Origin: Arthrobacter oryzae
GTDB lineage: Bacteria; Actinomycetota; Actinomycetes; Actinomycetales; Micrococcaceae
DNA: 64,000 bases
Direction: 5' to 3'
NCBI RefSeq assembly: GCF_003634095.1
Contig: NZ_RBIR01000001.1
Coordinates: 620,001 to 684,000 of the forward strand
Below the pieces are notes generated by a model. The model made no database searches. It was not told where the DNA came from and saw nothing but the letters and a program-made list of their open reading frames with translations. Of the stretch, positions 18,585 through 27,004 are shown in pieces. Made by a program: the position numbers and the translations under genes. Positions within the stretch are counted from its first letter, which is position 1, and each line of letters starts with the position of its first letter.

Positions 18585-19901
18585 TCAGTAGTTGGTGAGC
18601 AGGGTGTCCAGCACGCGCGCACCGAACTTCAGGGATTCGGCGGGGACGCGCTCGTCCACGCCGTGGAACATTCCGGTGAAGTCGAGCTCGTCCGGGAGCA
18701 TAAGCGGAGCGAATCCGTACCCGGTGATGCCCAACCGGCTCAGCGACTTGTTGTCCGTTCCGCCGGAGAGTGTGTAGGGCAGAACCTTGGCGCCGGGGTC
18801 CTCGGCGTGCAGGGCATCGATCATTGAATCAACGAGGTTGCCGGCGAAGGGCACTTCGAGCGAGACGTCGTTGTGGACGTAGCTGATGTCCACGCCGGTG
18901 CCGGCGAGCTCGCGCACTTTCTCCAGCACCTGCTGCTCCTGTCCGGGCAGCGTGCGGCAGTCGATGAGTGCCTCGGCCGATTCCGGAATGACGTTGTGCT
19001 TGTAACCGCCCTTGAGCAGGGTGGGGTTGGTGGTGTTCTGCAGCGTGGCACCCACAAAGCGTGCCACCGTGCCAAGTTCCTTGAGGATCTTGTCCGGATC
19101 GTCCGGATCGAATTCGACGCCGGTGAGTTCGGTCACGCCGTCGAGGAACTGCCGGGTGGTGGGCGTCAGTTCAATCGGCCAGTTGTACGCACCGATCCGG
19201 GAGACCGCGCCGGCAAGCCGGGTCACGGCGTTGTCGGTGTTGATCTGGGAGCCGTGGCCTGCGCGGCCGTGGGCGACGAGGCGGAGCCAGGAGAGGCCTT
19301 TCTCGGCGGTCTGGAGCAGGTAGGTGCGCTGGCCGCCGATGGTGGCGGAAAAGCCGCCCACCTCGGAGATCGCCTCCGTGGCCCCCTCAAAGAGTTCCGG
19401 CCGCTTGTCGACGGCGTAGCGGGCTCCGTAGGTGCCGCCGGCTTCCTCGTCCGCGAAGAACGCGAAGATGAGGTCGCGCTTGGGCTTGCGGCCCGTGCTG
19501 GCAAAATTGCGCAGCACGGACAGGATCATGGCGTCCATGTCCTTCATGTCCACGGCCCCGCGTCCCCAGATCAGGCCGTCTTTGAGTTCGGCGCCGAAGG
19601 GGTCCACCGACCATTGCTCGCGGAGGGCAGGGACCACGTCCAGGTGGCCGTGGACCACCAGGGCGCTGGCGGAGGGGTCCTCCCCCGCCAGCCGGGTGAC
19701 CACGCTCGCACGGCCGGGGGCCGCCTCGAAAATCTCAGCGTCGAGCCCGACCTCGGCCATGAGGCCGGCCGTGTATTCGGCGGCCGCCCGTTCTCCTGGG
19801 CCGGAGCCGTCACCGTAGTTGGATGTGTCGATCCGGATCAGCTCCTGGCAGATCCTGACGACCTCGTCCTCGGGCCTGGGTTCGGTCCGGATGTCAGTCA
19901 T
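18585..19901 (-). CDS. M20/M25/M40 family zinc peptidase (dipeptidase-like)
   Basis: The 438-residue product is a di-zinc exopeptidase or deacylase. The metal ligands are seen as VHGHLDVVP (His86), GRGAVDMKD (bridging Asp118), FFADEEAGG (catalytic Glu152 and ligand Glu153), an Asp in the DCRTLPG segment and a His in FTGMFHGVDE. A dimerisation domain is inserted at about 195-310. It matches the ArgE/DapE/Acy1 group, and actinobacterial members are often annotated as M20 dipeptidases. The ATG at 19901 has a clear ribosome site (gaggagc). The gene ends 15 bases before the flavoprotein gene. Confidence 0.92.
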   Translation of the reverse strand: MTDIRTEPRPEDEVVRICQELIRIDTSNYGDGSGPGERAAAEYTAGLMAEVGLDAEIFEAAPGRASVVTRLAGEDPSASALVVHGHLDVVPALREQWSVDPFGAELKDGLIWGRGAVDMKDMDAMILSVLRNFASTGRKPKRDLIFAFFADEEAGGTYGARYAVDKRPELFEGATEAISEVGGFSATIGGQRTYLLQTAEKGLSWLRLVAHGRAGHGSQINTDNAVTRLAGAVSRIGAYNWPIELTPTTRQFLDGVTELTGVEFDPDDPDKILKELGTVARFVGATLQNTTNPTLLKGGYKHNVIPESAEALIDCRTLPGQEQQVLEKVRELAGTGVDISYVHNDVSLEVPFAGNLVDSMIDALHAEDPGAKVLPYTLSGGTDNKSLSRLGITGYGFAPLMLPDELDFTGMFHGVDERVPAESLKFGARVLDTLLTNY

Positions 19902-20064
19902 AGCGGCTCCTCGTGGCGGTGGCTCAATTGCTGGCTTCAGCCTACCCACACCACCCCCGCGGACCCCGATTATTTGTTTCCGGAAAAGTCGTGCTAGAGT
20001 CTTTCTCGCTGCTTCCGAGAAAAGCAAAACGCTGAAAGGCGAAACGAACTCGGAAATACCACCT

Positions 20065-20147
20065 GCGCGGGTGGCGGAATGGCAGACGCGCTAGCTTGAG
20101 GTGCTAGTCCTCGAAAGGGGGTGGGGGTTCAAGTCCCCCTCCGCGCA
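20065..20147 (+). tRNA. tRNA-Leu (anticodon GAG)
   Basis: An 83-nt class II tRNA. The acceptor strand gcgcggg pairs with tccgcgc (one G-U), discriminator A at 20147. The anticodon stem ctagc/gctag encloses the loop ttgaggt with anticodon GAG at 20098-20100. A long variable arm and the T loop ttcaagt follow. CCA is not encoded. It reads CUC and CUU codons. Its 3' part is duplicated at 25816-25890. Confidence 0.96.
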
Positions 20148-20154
20148 CAACGGG

Positions 20155-20192
20155 AAACACCCTGGAATCTACGGATTCCAGGGTGTTTTTTT
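20155..20192 (+). terminator. Intrinsic terminator of tRNA-Leu
   Basis: acaccctggaatc (20157-20169), loop tacg, and gattccagggtgt (20174-20186) form a perfect 13-bp stem followed by a run of T. It lies 10 nt after the tRNA. Confidence 0.92.
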
Positions 20193-20315
20193 GTGTCCTG
20201 CCCACGCGCACCGTAGTTTCGCTCACACCGGTGCCGCCGCGCTCGCTACGGCTAACCCGCCAGGGCCGCCGGGCAAACTAAAGAGGACCTTGGCCTCATG
20301 CGTCGGCTCCGGGCC

Positions 20316-20708
20316 CTAGGCTGCCTCCGCGTGGCCGGGCCGCTGTGGTCTCTTTCGCAGTTCGCGTCGGAGCTTGTGCGTGATCGAACCGTCAGGTGCA
20401 CCCTCGACGAACATCAGCTGCTGCTGGGGCGTCCAGCCCAAAGCTATAAAAGCCGCCTCGATGACAGCCCGATCGGCCACTACCAGGGGACGGCTGTCCA
20501 GGCCTGCGGCATACAGGAAGTCGTCCCGGTACTCCTGATAGAACTGCTGGCTGAGTGCCGTACGGCCCTCACCGGGCAGGGCTGCATACCGGTGCACTGC
20601 TTGCTCCCGTCGCGTCGCGTCATTCGAGATTACGTCCGCCGCAGGCTCCGCGACACGGGTCTTTCGGCACCAAAAAGGAAGCACCGCGGACGGCGGGGCC
20701 TGATTCAC
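20316..20708 (-). CDS. Hypothetical protein
   Basis: A 130-residue frame from a GTG at 20708. I do not recognise the family. Residues 38-125 look like a real small helical domain (YRDDFLYAAGLDSRPLVVAD, then AVIEAAFIALGWTPQQQLMFV), with a basic C-terminus. The first 35 residues are less convincing, so the true start may be internal. The frame on the opposite strand over the same bases is Arg/Pro-rich and looks like a shadow. It is the first gene inside the putative island, transcribed toward the tRNA. Confidence 0.5.
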   Translation of the reverse strand: MNQAPPSAVLPFWCRKTRVAEPAADVISNDATRREQAVHRYAALPGEGRTALSQQFYQEYRDDFLYAAGLDSRPLVVADRAVIEAAFIALGWTPQQQLMFVEGAPDGSITHKLRRELRKRPQRPGHAEAA

Positions 20709-20904
20709 GTTCCCGTGCGAGGCTTCCCAGTTGCCGAGGGGCCAAGGAGTGCGGGCCCCATTTGCTGATTGGTGGACCGTCCTCTGGGTGCGAAGGCCGC
20801 CGAATCACCTACGGCTCGTTCGGTGACCTCCGCCAGCCTTTGCGTAGGTTACTTTGGAGACCGGACACTAGCGGCCTGGCCCCGGGCCCCGAAAGTAGGA
20901 TTGA

Positions 20905-22539
20905 GTGGACAGTATTGCTGCTGCCTGGTTCCTGAGCCGCGCTGAGCGGGGGAATCTGGCGACTGACGTGCATGCGGGCGGTGCCGGAGCGCCGTCGTGG
21001 TCGGAGGGTAACCTTGTGCGGCCGCTGATTCACGGCGCTACCTACTTCGCCCGGCTGCATGAGGAGCTGACGGCTCTGCAGGCGGGAGACCGTGTATGGT
21101 TCACCGACTGGCGCGGCGACGCCGACGAGCGGCTGCTGGCGGACGGACCGTCGATCGGCGACGTGCTCGCGGGGTTGGCCCGCCGGGGAGTAGAAGTGCG
21201 GGGCCTGGTCTGGCGGTCCCACGGAGAACGGGTATCGGCCCCAATCAGCGGCCGGTCCAACGAGCTGCTCAGTCGTCAGATTAACGACGCTGGCGGTGAG
21301 GTGCTGCTGGATCAGCGTGTGCGCCTGTTCGGCTCCCATCACCAAAAACTCTTCGTCATCCGCCACCGTGACAATCCGTCGCGGGACGTTGCCTTCGTAG
21401 GCGGCCTCGACCTTTCCCACAGCCGTCGAGACGACGCCGACCATGCGGGAGATCCGCAAGCGGTGTCCATGGATCCCCGGTACGGGAAACGACCCCCCTG
21501 GCACGACGCGACCCTCGAGCTGCACGGGCCCGTGGTGGCGGATGTCCTGGCCGTGTTCGCTGAACGGTGGAACGACCCCCATCCCCTGGACCGACGCACC
21601 CCCTACCGGATGCTGCTGCAACGCCTGGCCCGAATGCCCCGGCACCCCGAACCGCTCCCGGCCAGTGCGCCGCCACCGCCACCGGCGGGCCCTCACGCCG
21701 TGCAGTTGCTGCGCACCTACGGGGTGAAACGCCCTCCATTCCCGTTTGCGCCCGTTGGGGAACGCAGTATTGCCCGCGGCTACGCGAAAGCATTCGCCCG
21801 CGCCCGCTCGCTGATCTACATCGAGGACCAGTACCTGTGGTCAAGAGAGGTCGCAGCCGGGATCGCTGAGGCCCTCGAACGGAACCCCGCCTTGAACGTG
21901 ATCGTTGTTGTGCCCCGCTATCCCGACTCCGACGGCCCAATCGCCGGGCCGGCTATCCGGATCGGGCAACTGCGTGCCATCAGGATGCTGCGCCGGGTCG
22001 CGCCGGACAGGGTCGGCGTGTTTAACCTGGAGAACAGCGCCGGGACTCCGATTTACGTCCACGCCAAGATCTGCATCATCGATGACACCTGGATGACCTG
22101 CGGCTCAGACAACTTCAACCGCCGGTCTTGGACCACCGACAGCGAGCTCACCTGCGCCGTGCTCGACACGACTGCTGACACCGGGGAAGAAGCTTCCGGC
22201 CCAGGCAGAGGCACAGTCACGGGCACCGGCCACGACGCGTCCCCGCCGCTGGCCCGCGGGCTCCGGCTCCAACTCTGGGCCGAACACCTTGGCCTGGACC
22301 AGGACGATTCCCGGCTCCTCGACACCTCGGCCGGGCTCAAGCTGTGGAACACCACCGCCAACGCTCTGGACCAATGGCACGAAACGGGGCACGGCTCGCC
22401 CCGCCCGGCCGGGCAAGTGCGGCACCACACCCCGGAGCCCGTGCGGCCCCTCCAACGTCTCTGGGCGGTTCCGCTGAGCCGCCTCGTAGTGGACCCGGAC
22501 GGCCGCCCCCGCCGGCTGCGTGGCACCACCGAGTTCTAG
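20905..22539 (+). CDS. Phospholipase D-like protein with two HKD motifs
   Basis: The 544-residue product has two phosphodiesterase halves. The first catalytic motif is HHQKLF (His146, Lys148) followed by AFVGGLDLSHSR; the second is VHAKICIIDD (His386, Lys388) followed by CGSDNFNRRSW. A Pro-rich linker (250-262) joins them, and a tail of about 120 residues after the second motif is polar and rich in His/Arg/Pro. No signal peptide is visible, so it may act on inner-leaflet phospholipids as phospholipase D or cardiolipin-synthase-like transferase. The start is GTG 20905 with aggatt just upstream. A 13-bp tandem repeat begins 11 nt after its stop. Confidence 0.88.
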   Translation: MDSIAAAWFLSRAERGNLATDVHAGGAGAPSWSEGNLVRPLIHGATYFARLHEELTALQAGDRVWFTDWRGDADERLLADGPSIGDVLAGLARRGVEVRGLVWRSHGERVSAPISGRSNELLSRQINDAGGEVLLDQRVRLFGSHHQKLFVIRHRDNPSRDVAFVGGLDLSHSRRDDADHAGDPQAVSMDPRYGKRPPWHDATLELHGPVVADVLAVFAERWNDPHPLDRRTPYRMLLQRLARMPRHPEPLPASAPPPPPAGPHAVQLLRTYGVKRPPFPFAPVGERSIARGYAKAFARARSLIYIEDQYLWSREVAAGIAEALERNPALNVIVVVPRYPDSDGPIAGPAIRIGQLRAIRMLRRVAPDRVGVFNLENSAGTPIYVHAKICIIDDTWMTCGSDNFNRRSWTTDSELTCAVLDTTADTGEEASGPGRGTVTGTGHDASPPLARGLRLQLWAEHLGLDQDDSRLLDTSAGLKLWNTTANALDQWHETGHGSPRPAGQVRHHTPEPVRPLQRLWAVPLSRLVVDPDGRPRRLRGTTEF

Positions 22540-22549
22540 GCAAGCAGCC

Positions 22550-22636
22550 GTTGTCCAGTGAAGTTGTCCAGTGAAGGTGTGCAGTGAAGGTGTGCAGTGA
22601 AGTTGTGCAATGAGGTTGTGCAATGAGGTTGTGCAA
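22550..22636. repeat. 13-bp tandem repeat array, 6.7 copies
   Basis: Units in order: gttgtccagtgaa twice, ggtgtgcagtgaa twice, gttgtgcaatgag twice, then gttgtgcaa. Neighbouring units are identical in pairs, which suggests stepwise duplication. The array starts 11 nt after the phospholipase D-like stop and lies in the gap before the convergent matrixin gene. Confidence 0.93.
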
Positions 22637-22679
22637 CTCTCCGCGCGGGCGCTAGGCGTTCCCGTCGACGCTCCCCTGG

Positions 22680-23849
22680 TCAGATCCCGGGCCGGCACTC
22701 CCCGCGGCCCAGGCGGGCCAGACCGGTGAGGTCCCCGGCCTGGTAGGTGGTCACCCCGGGGACACCCCTGGGGTTCATCAGCTGGGTCGGGTCCTGGACG
22801 TGGTCCAGTCCCACGACGTGGCCGAGTTCGTGTTCGATAACCGCTCGGGCCTGCGCCGGGCCTTCGCGGAAGATCAGGGACTGCAGGGCGGGACCGTTCA
22901 ATTCCAGCTGGCCGCTGACGTAGGTGATCTCGGAACCTTCACGGCTGACTGCGGCGCTCCCGCCCAGACCCATGACGTTGGTCCCCACGGCGTAGTTGGT
23001 AAAGCGGGGTTCCTCGGCGGTGGTCTCCCAGGCGATGAGCACCGGCGCCCACCGGTCCCCATACCGGGCGGGCTGGTAGGACTTGTGCTGCGGTGCCGGA
23101 GCCTCCGTGGTAGCCCCGTCATTGATGAAAACCAGCCCGGTCGCCTGGGAGACCGCGGCGATGGCCTCCTTGATCAGCTGCGGGCCGGCGGCCGGCGAGT
23201 TAGCGGCGCGGGTGACGTAGTGAATGGGCCGGCACGGGTCGTAGGCGGCCGGCCGCTTGTCCTTGCCGGTGAGCGTAAAAGCGTATGAGCCGGACGTGGC
23301 GACCACCGGGGCGGGACGGCCCAGCGGGGCAGCGGACTCCTCTCGGCCCGGTGTGGGGTGATCCATGGCGGCCCGTGGGGTGGGCGTCGGAGCAGGAGCC
23401 GCAGGAACCGCCGCAGGCGCCCTCACCTTAGTAGGATCCGGGACGGTGTGGTAGATCAGTGGGACGGGCGCATCGGTGGCGGGGGTTGGTGCCGGGCTGC
23501 CCAGGAACGCCGACGGTTTCAGGTCCCCGTGAAAGTACAACAGGAAGCCGCACAGGAGCGCGCCGGCGGTCAGGACAGCGACGGCTTTGAACAGCAGACG
23601 CAGCATCCCACCGAGTGCCCGGAAGAGGCGGATGGGCCACGGGACGGGGCGGCGCAGCTCGTCCTGGATGGCAGCGAGCGTGCGGACGTGGGTGCCGTCC
23701 CCGCCGGGAAGAATAGGGGTGGCGCTGCCGCGCCAGCTCTCGGGCGGGGCCGGGTTGGCGGCCATTTCTTCGAGCTTCCACAGCGGAATCCGCGTTGGCT
23801 TCGCCGGCTGTGCCGCCCGGGGAAACATGTCGTAGTCGGGCTCACTCAT
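22680..23849 (-). CDS. Membrane-anchored matrixin-like zinc metalloprotease
   Basis: The 389-residue product has a 75-residue cytoplasmic N-terminal part, a transmembrane helix at about 84-106, a Pro/Ala/Thr-rich linker (115-190) and a C-terminal metalloprotease domain. The zinc motif is HELGHVVGLDH (340-350) with a Met-turn QLMNP (Met358), as in M10A/M12-type metzincins. CRPIHYVTR opens the catalytic domain. It should act on the outer face of the membrane. Substrate unknown. It belongs to the putative island and is transcribed opposite to the phospholipase D-like gene. Confidence 0.85.
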   Translation of the reverse strand: MSEPDYDMFPRAAQPAKPTRIPLWKLEEMAANPAPPESWRGSATPILPGGDGTHVRTLAAIQDELRRPVPWPIRLFRALGGMLRLLFKAVAVLTAGALLCGFLLYFHGDLKPSAFLGSPAPTPATDAPVPLIYHTVPDPTKVRAPAAVPAAPAPTPTPRAAMDHPTPGREESAAPLGRPAPVVATSGSYAFTLTGKDKRPAAYDPCRPIHYVTRAANSPAAGPQLIKEAIAAVSQATGLVFINDGATTEAPAPQHKSYQPARYGDRWAPVLIAWETTAEEPRFTNYAVGTNVMGLGGSAAVSREGSEITYVSGQLELNGPALQSLIFREGPAQARAVIEHELGHVVGLDHVQDPTQLMNPRGVPGVTTYQAGDLTGLARLGRGECRPGI

Positions 23850-24017
23850 CTGCGCTCATACCCTCACCATCGTCCGCGTCGGTGTCAGTGTAAGGGAATC
23901 CGAGGCCCGCCAGCGGCGCTCCCGCGCCATAACGCAGGTCCGCACCCCGGGCGGCGCCCTGGCCACTGCGCGACTCGTCTCCCCCGGGTCCCGCTCGCCG
24001 CGGCCGGCGTGTTTGCT

Positions 24018-25691
24018 CTACTTCGTTGCCACCTGCTGTTCGTCCTTGCGGGACGGCAGCACGAGGAGGGCGTCCCCGATGGGGCGCTCCCCGCCGCCCG
24101 AGGGGCTGTTCAGAATGGTTCGCCCGGCGACGGCCGTTGTGGAGCCACCGCCGTCCAGGTTCATGGCCTGCACCATGCCGAGGGACGACGCGACGTCGGC
24201 TTCTTCTTTCAGGCTGAGGCCCAGGGATTCAGTTGAGCGTCCGTCCGCGGTGACCAGCATGGTTCTACCCTGGGCGTCGGTTCCGGCGAAGGTCCGCGGG
24301 TTCCTTTTGTGAACCCAGCCGTAGTAGAAGCTGTTCCCGTCGTTGGGGTGGACCATGCCGTCGCGCTTGACGGTGACGTCTTCCTGACCGTCCCGGACCA
24401 ACACAGGGCCGCCGTTGACCACACTGGTGGCTTTGTCCGTGGCGAGGGCCTTCCCCTCCTGGCCGAGGAGCCCGGTGCTGATTTTCAGTTTGGCGCCGAC
24501 GGGGGCCAAAGTGCGCAGACGGGCGACGTCGCTTCCGGTGGCCTGGACGGTGTGGCCGCCGGCGGGAACGGCTTCACCGCGGGATTCGGAGACGGCGGTG
24601 ACGGTGTCATGGCTGTCCACGGCTACCTCTAATCCCGGGCCGGCCGGCGTGGAAGGCCCGAATTGCGGCGTGAAGGTGACGAGCTCGTTGGCGTTGGTGC
24701 AGGTGAAGTCTTGGAGCGCGAGCGGTGTCGGCACGTCGTGGGCGCCGCCGCAGTTGCGGATGAGCCCCGGAACGCGGTCAATGCCGTCCAGGGAGACCTC
24801 CCCCGAAGCTGAAGACAGGGACCCGGACCAAGCCAGGCGTTCGATGCTCGTGCTGTTTTTCGTCCCATCGATGACGAGGGCCGGACGGTCTGCAACAGGT
24901 TCGCTGAGGGTCTTACCGCCGTAGACTCCGACGCCCGCCGGGTCGCCTTCGGCTCCGGCTTTCGGGTCAAAGACGAAGAACCCGGCGTTGACCGCTGCGA
25001 TTGCATGAGCGTCGGAGGCCAGCTGGCTGGTTGTCTCGCGTTTCTCCAGGTCGGGCCCGAAGGTGGCGGCGAGCCGTCCCTGGTACGTCTTGGGGTCGAT
25101 AGTGATGACTTCAAGGTTCCACGGCCCCCGGGTCTTCGTGCTGGTATCAGTGTCCCCGTCCCAGCCGGTGTAGATGGCAGAGGAGGCAAAGCCGGCAGCC
25201 TTGATCTTCGCGACGGTGGTGTCCCCGTCCATTTTCGCGGCGAACCGGCCGGCGCGGACCCGGTATCCCAGGGCACCGCCTGCATCGGCCAGCTGCGGGG
25301 ACTGGACGTGTTCGACGCGGGACTCGATGCCGGCAGCCTTGAGCTTGTCGGCGGTGGCCTGCGCACTGGCCTGGCTGGAGAGTGCGGAGGCGGGGGCGTC
25401 CGGATCCGGTGAATCGGAGGGGATGGCCACCTCGGCCGTCCAGAAGAGTGAGGCGTCTGCTCCGCCGCGGCTGATCTTCGTCAAGGTGACGCCCGGAGCC
25501 AGGGTCCTGACGGTTCGGTGTTCCGGAAGGTCGGTGGCGCCAAGATTGAGATGGGCCCCCTGATCGGTGCTGCCATATCTCGACCGATCGTCGTCGGCGT
25601 GGCTGGGACCAGCGGGGCCGAGGAGCGCTGAACACAAGGCAAGGACCAGCCCGCCGGTCAGGGCGCTGCGGCGCGTGAGGGAGGATTCCAT
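24018..25691 (-). CDS. Secreted SPOR-like / phosphodiester glycosidase (NAGPA, DUF2233) protein
   Basis: The 557-residue product starts at ATG 25691 with a twin-arginine-type signal (LTRRSALTGGLVLALCSALL) cleaved near SHADDD. A SPOR-like region follows (about 105-190, with ATADKLKAAGI and GYRVRAGRFA). The C-terminal 350 residues are a phosphodiester glycosidase domain, marked by AAVNAGFFVFD, TMLVTADGRS and the signature MNLDGGGSTTAV. Relatives uncover N-acetylglucosamine from phosphodiesters, and bacterial members may act on cell-wall glycans. SPOR domains bind denuded peptidoglycan, so a cell-wall location is inferred. It is the last gene before the right island boundary. Confidence 0.87.
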   Translation of the reverse strand: MESSLTRRSALTGGLVLALCSALLGPAGPSHADDDRSRYGSTDQGAHLNLGATDLPEHRTVRTLAPGVTLTKISRGGADASLFWTAEVAIPSDSPDPDAPASALSSQASAQATADKLKAAGIESRVEHVQSPQLADAGGALGYRVRAGRFAAKMDGDTTVAKIKAAGFASSAIYTGWDGDTDTSTKTRGPWNLEVITIDPKTYQGRLAATFGPDLEKRETTSQLASDAHAIAAVNAGFFVFDPKAGAEGDPAGVGVYGGKTLSEPVADRPALVIDGTKNSTSIERLAWSGSLSSASGEVSLDGIDRVPGLIRNCGGAHDVPTPLALQDFTCTNANELVTFTPQFGPSTPAGPGLEVAVDSHDTVTAVSESRGEAVPAGGHTVQATGSDVARLRTLAPVGAKLKISTGLLGQEGKALATDKATSVVNGGPVLVRDGQEDVTVKRDGMVHPNDGNSFYYGWVHKRNPRTFAGTDAQGRTMLVTADGRSTESLGLSLKEEADVASSLGMVQAMNLDGGGSTTAVAGRTILNSPSGGGERPIGDALLVLPSRKDEQQVATK

Positions 25692-25815
25692 GCGTCCACG
25701 GTATAGAAATGCGGACGAGGAACCGGGCCGCATTGGGGCCCTGGACTGCCTGTTGAACAGAGCTTCATCTTCCGTTCACGCAATGGAGCCCGGTGAGCGG
25801 AGCGCCGCGGTGGAA

Positions 25816-25890
25816 TTCAGGTCCCCCTTCGCGCACAACAGGAAACACCCCGGAATCCAAGTCGCGGATTCCAGGGTGTTTTTGTGTCCT
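25816..25890 (+). repeat. Diverged copy of tRNA-Leu 3' end and terminator (candidate att site)
   Basis: The copy starts at ttcaggtcccccttcgcgca, equivalent to the tRNA T loop through acceptor end, then repeats the acaggaaacacc segment and a hairpin (about 25844-25880) with a longer loop and one stem mismatch, followed by T residues and gtgtcct. It aligns with 20128-20199 with about five substitutions. Confidence 0.88.
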
Positions 25891-25940
25891 AACCTATGCG
25901 GAGCAGTTCAACACCCTGCCCGGGCTTCGGCGGTGTGCTG

Positions 25941-26609
25941 TTACTTGCCGTGGCGGCCGGACTCGTGATGGGAGCTGGTGCCGTCGTGGTGTTCGGTCGT
26001 ACGAGCGGGCGCCGCAGCGGGAGCGACAGGCTGAGCATCCTCCCGGTCGCCGTCGTGACTGCCGTTCTGGCGGTGCTCGGCAGCATTGGCCTGTCCGGCG
26101 GCGCGGTGCTCGGCAGCGTTCTCGTGAGCCCAGGCGCTATTGCCCGGTGCAGCCGGCTTGGCCGTCTCCGGTGCATCAGGGGTCTCCGGTGCATCAGGCG
26201 TCTCGGACGCCTCCGGTGTCTCGGGCGCCTCCGGCGTTTCGGAGGGGTCGGCTGGCTCTGCCGTCGCCGGGTCGGTGGAAGTCGGCGACGGCGCGGGTTC
26301 GGTGGGATCCGCAGACTCAGTCGGGTCGGCGGTGGCCGTAGGGGACGGAGCCGATGTGGGGTCGGTTGCGGGCGCCGTCGGGTCGGTTGCGGGCGCCGTC
26401 GGGTCGGACGACGGGTCGGACGTCGGGTCGGCCGTTGGGGTGTCGCTGGCAACGGGGGTCTCTGAGACCGTGGTGGATGGATCTGCGGGTGTCAGGGTGG
26501 CGGTGGACGCTACGGCGGCCCCTGCGCCTCCCGTGACGACGACTGAGGCTACGACGACGGCCTTGCCCGTGGTGCCGAGGGCACCGAGCCAGCCAAAGAT
26601 TCCTGCCAT
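25941..26609 (-). CDS. Low-complexity Thr/Pro/Asp/Glu-rich protein with N-terminal membrane segment
   Basis: A 222-residue product from ATG 26609, preceded by ggaagg. Residues 1-35 contain a hydrophobic segment (GKAVVVASVVVTGGAGAAVAS). About 110 residues of degenerate repeats follow (DPTAPAT units, then TPEAPET/TPDAPET units). The tail is rich in Ala, His, Asn and Asp with two copies of NAAEHR. No fold is recognisable. It looks like a surface-exposed, disordered, possibly anchored protein. The repeats are also repeats at DNA level, including a perfect 21-bp tandem near 26354-26401, so length may vary between strains. It lies just outside the right island boundary. Confidence 0.7.
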   Translation of the reverse strand: MAGIFGWLGALGTTGKAVVVASVVVTGGAGAAVASTATLTPADPSTTVSETPVASDTPTADPTSDPSSDPTAPATDPTAPATDPTSAPSPTATADPTESADPTEPAPSPTSTDPATAEPADPSETPEAPETPEASETPDAPETPDAPETAKPAAPGNSAWAHENAAEHRAAGQANAAEHRQNGSHDGDREDAQPVAPAAAPARTTEHHDGTSSHHESGRHGK

Positions 26610-27004
26610 GTGTATTGGTCCTTCCAAGAGAGCTGCGTGAATGTGACAGGCCGCCCCCACGGCCATCCGGGCGTCACGTTACCCGAGCGACAGCCCTACT
26701 TCGTGACTTTCCAGGGATGCTGAGCCGATCCTTGGCAGTTCCTGCGCTTGGTCAGTGACGGCGCATAGTTGCGGGCCGGCAAAGTGCGTCTGGCGAAACG
26801 GCCGGGGCGGCTATCTGCCGGGCCGTTCACCGCCGGGCCGGTCACCGCCGCGCGGGCGCGGGAAGCCCCTGCGCTGGGCTCATTCAGATGCCCATTCCGG
26901 GAGACGGGTCCCGGCCAGCGGGAAGCCGTCGTCGTGCCGGCCCTCGGGTTGTTCGGATCACTAGTAGCGGGCCATGCCTCCCGGGCTGAAAGCCGGGAGC
27001 GCGG
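26610..27004. other. Gene-free stretch with a 15-bp tandem duplication
   Basis: No credible gene. It contains the 5' region of the low-complexity gene, a 15-bp tandem pair gccgggccgttcacc / gccgggccggtcacc at 26817-26846, and a hairpin next to the protease stop at 26978-26999. Confidence 0.6.
26978..26999 (-). terminator. Hairpin downstream of trypsin-like protease gene
   Basis: ctcccgg (26978-26984) and ccgggag (26993-26999) form a 7-bp stem with an 8-nt loop, 5 nt beyond the stop codon. No T tract follows. Confidence 0.55.

Larger units (their letters stand above)
20128..25890. mobile_element. Putative relic genomic island bounded by tRNA-Leu 3'-end repeats
   Basis: The left end is the 3' part of tRNA-Leu plus its terminator (20128-20199). 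The right end is a diverged copy (25816-25890) that begins exactly at the T-loop TTC and runs through the acceptor end and the terminator hairpin. Such direct repeats are the usual mark of tyrosine-integrase insertion at a tRNA. Inside are four genes, mostly for extracytoplasmic or lipid-active proteins. No integrase or excisionase is visible, so the element would be immobile. About five substitutions and a small loop insertion in the right copy suggest an old event or a divergent donor site. A partial tRNA gene duplication is the alternative. Confidence 0.6.

Noticed and set aside
20298..20768. 156-codon plus-strand frame after tRNA-Leu
   Set aside because: Overlaps a more protein-like minus-strand frame. 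It has weak composition, though neither is certain.
22550..22636. CRISPR array
   Set aside because: Units are 13 bp, directly adjacent and without spacers; no cas genes are in the window.
20128..25890. Active integrative element
   Set aside because: No integrase, excisionase or replication gene is present between the repeats, so it is called a relic only.
25896..26465. 189-codon plus-strand frame with apparent hydrophobic start
   Set aside because: The opposite strand gives a membrane segment, a ribosome site and a coherent Thr/Pro/Asp repeat protein. The plus frame turns into Arg/Gly/Ser repeats typical of a shadow.
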